Shown: one piece after another, positions 63,790 through 64,000 of the stretch | How positions within the stretch are numbered: position 1 is the first letter of the stretch | How the letters are laid out: each line of letters opens with the position of its first letter | Origin: Tabrizicola sp. TH137 | GTDB lineage: Bacteria; Pseudomonadota; Alphaproteobacteria; Rhodobacterales; Rhodobacteraceae | Length of the DNA: 64,000 nt | Assembly: GCF_002855575.1 (NCBI RefSeq) | Contig: NZ_PKRQ01000001.1 | Coordinates: 496,001 to 560,000 of the forward strand | Direction of reading: 5' to 3' | Notes under the pieces: generated by a model | Seen by the model: the letters and a program-made list of their open reading frames with translations, nothing else | The model's database searches: none | Told to the model about the DNA's origin: nothing | Position numbers and translations under genes: made by a program

Positions 63790-64000
63790 GACATCCTCCG
63801 CATGACACCGGACCCTGCGCTAGCAAAGGATCGGGGCCTGCCGAAGTATCTCGATTTTTCTTGTTTGAGGTCAGGGACTTACGCCAAATCCGCACCCCGG
63901 AAACAGCAGCGCCCCGTGGGGTTGCCACGGGGCGTGCGTCCTCCCCTTTGCTGCGCGGGGCCTCCTCTCCCCGTGGGTCGCAGCGCGGGTAATCTTTTCA
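63790..64000. other. Window end, 211 bp without a gene
   Basis: Upstream of the SRPBCC start at 63789, so probably carries its promoter. Holds one perfect 10-bp hairpin (next entry). I see no complete ORF with a ribosome site and no tRNA before the window ends. Confidence 0.4.
63910..63934. terminator. Perfect 10-bp inverted repeat
   Basis: CGCCCCGTGG/CCACGGGGCG with a 5-nt loop (GGTTG). No T-run follows on the plus strand; the minus strand has CTGCTGTTTCC. Could terminate a transcript entering from beyond the right edge. Confidence 0.45.

Overview
The window is a high-GC chromosomal segment with the gene content of a Rhodobacter/Paracoccus-like alphaproteobacterium (order Rhodobacterales). 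Pointers are the alphaproteobacterial dnaX-ybaB-recR block, TrcR (DUF1013), COQ9, ETF-ubiquinone oxidoreductase, a poly-3-hydroxybutyrate phbA/phbB pair, an ScfR-type regulator, a VPLPA-CTERM protein and an aa3 oxidase subunit IV. Assignment is by protein-family recognition only; no database search was run. No rRNA, tRNA, CRISPR array, transposase or prophage gene was found.

Layout. 1-3.9 kb: a very Gly/Ala-rich exported VPLPA-CTERM protein and a transsulfuration-type PLP enzyme. 3.9-8.5 kb: an arsenic island with an ArsR-ArsC fusion, a GAPDH and ArsJ (arsenate exported as 1-arseno-3-phosphoglycerate), facing a second ArsR-MFS pair; both ArsR genes are preceded by an 18-bp TTTC-N10-GAAA element. 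8.6-16 kb: dnaX, ybaB, recR, trcR, an RNase T2, a ParDE module, a quinone oxidoreductase, COQ9 and rpsU. 16-24.7 kb: CPBP protease, Lrp/ald, mscL, GNAT, mobA plus a mobB fusion, azlCD, a lipoprotein, cox subunit IV and DUF6173. 24.7-36.7 kb: MBL hydrolase, DmdC-like acyl-CoA dehydrogenase, Sua5, greA, ETF-QO, a TPR protein, ispE, two BOF-like exported proteins and a polyprenyl synthase. 36.7-47.4 kb: DUF2007, a tRNA methyltransferase-like gene, YdcH, an EamA transporter, phbB/phbA, a degenerate EAL protein, tag, an unrecognised 626-aa protein, tlpA, argH and a string of tiny lipoproteins. 47.5-55.5 kb: lysA, a DUF4175 protein, a zinc-ribbon protein, ftsEX, plsC and a PPOX-family protein. 55.5-61.4 kb: ScfR divergent from serine-glyoxylate aminotransferase, malyl-CoA lyase and malate-CoA ligase (mtkAB). 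61.5-64 kb: sugE overlapping accA, an MGMT/ATL-like protein and an SRPBCC protein.

Non-coding structure is notable. Several intergenic gaps hold stacked perfect palindromes: four 3-nt-loop hairpins spaced 24-49-24 bp at 17.1 kb, the same double TTCGAA-centred palindrome at 28.6 and 38.8 kb, three consecutive hairpins at 47.4 kb, and a REP-like pair inside the malyl-CoA operon at 59.2 kb. Factor-independent terminators follow rpsU, ald, phbA, phbB and mtkB. Most of the window is ordinary metabolic chromosome. The features most worth testing are the ArsR-ArsC fusion whose sensor domain has no cysteine, the ScfR/serine-cycle cluster, the MobB fusion, and the palindrome families.
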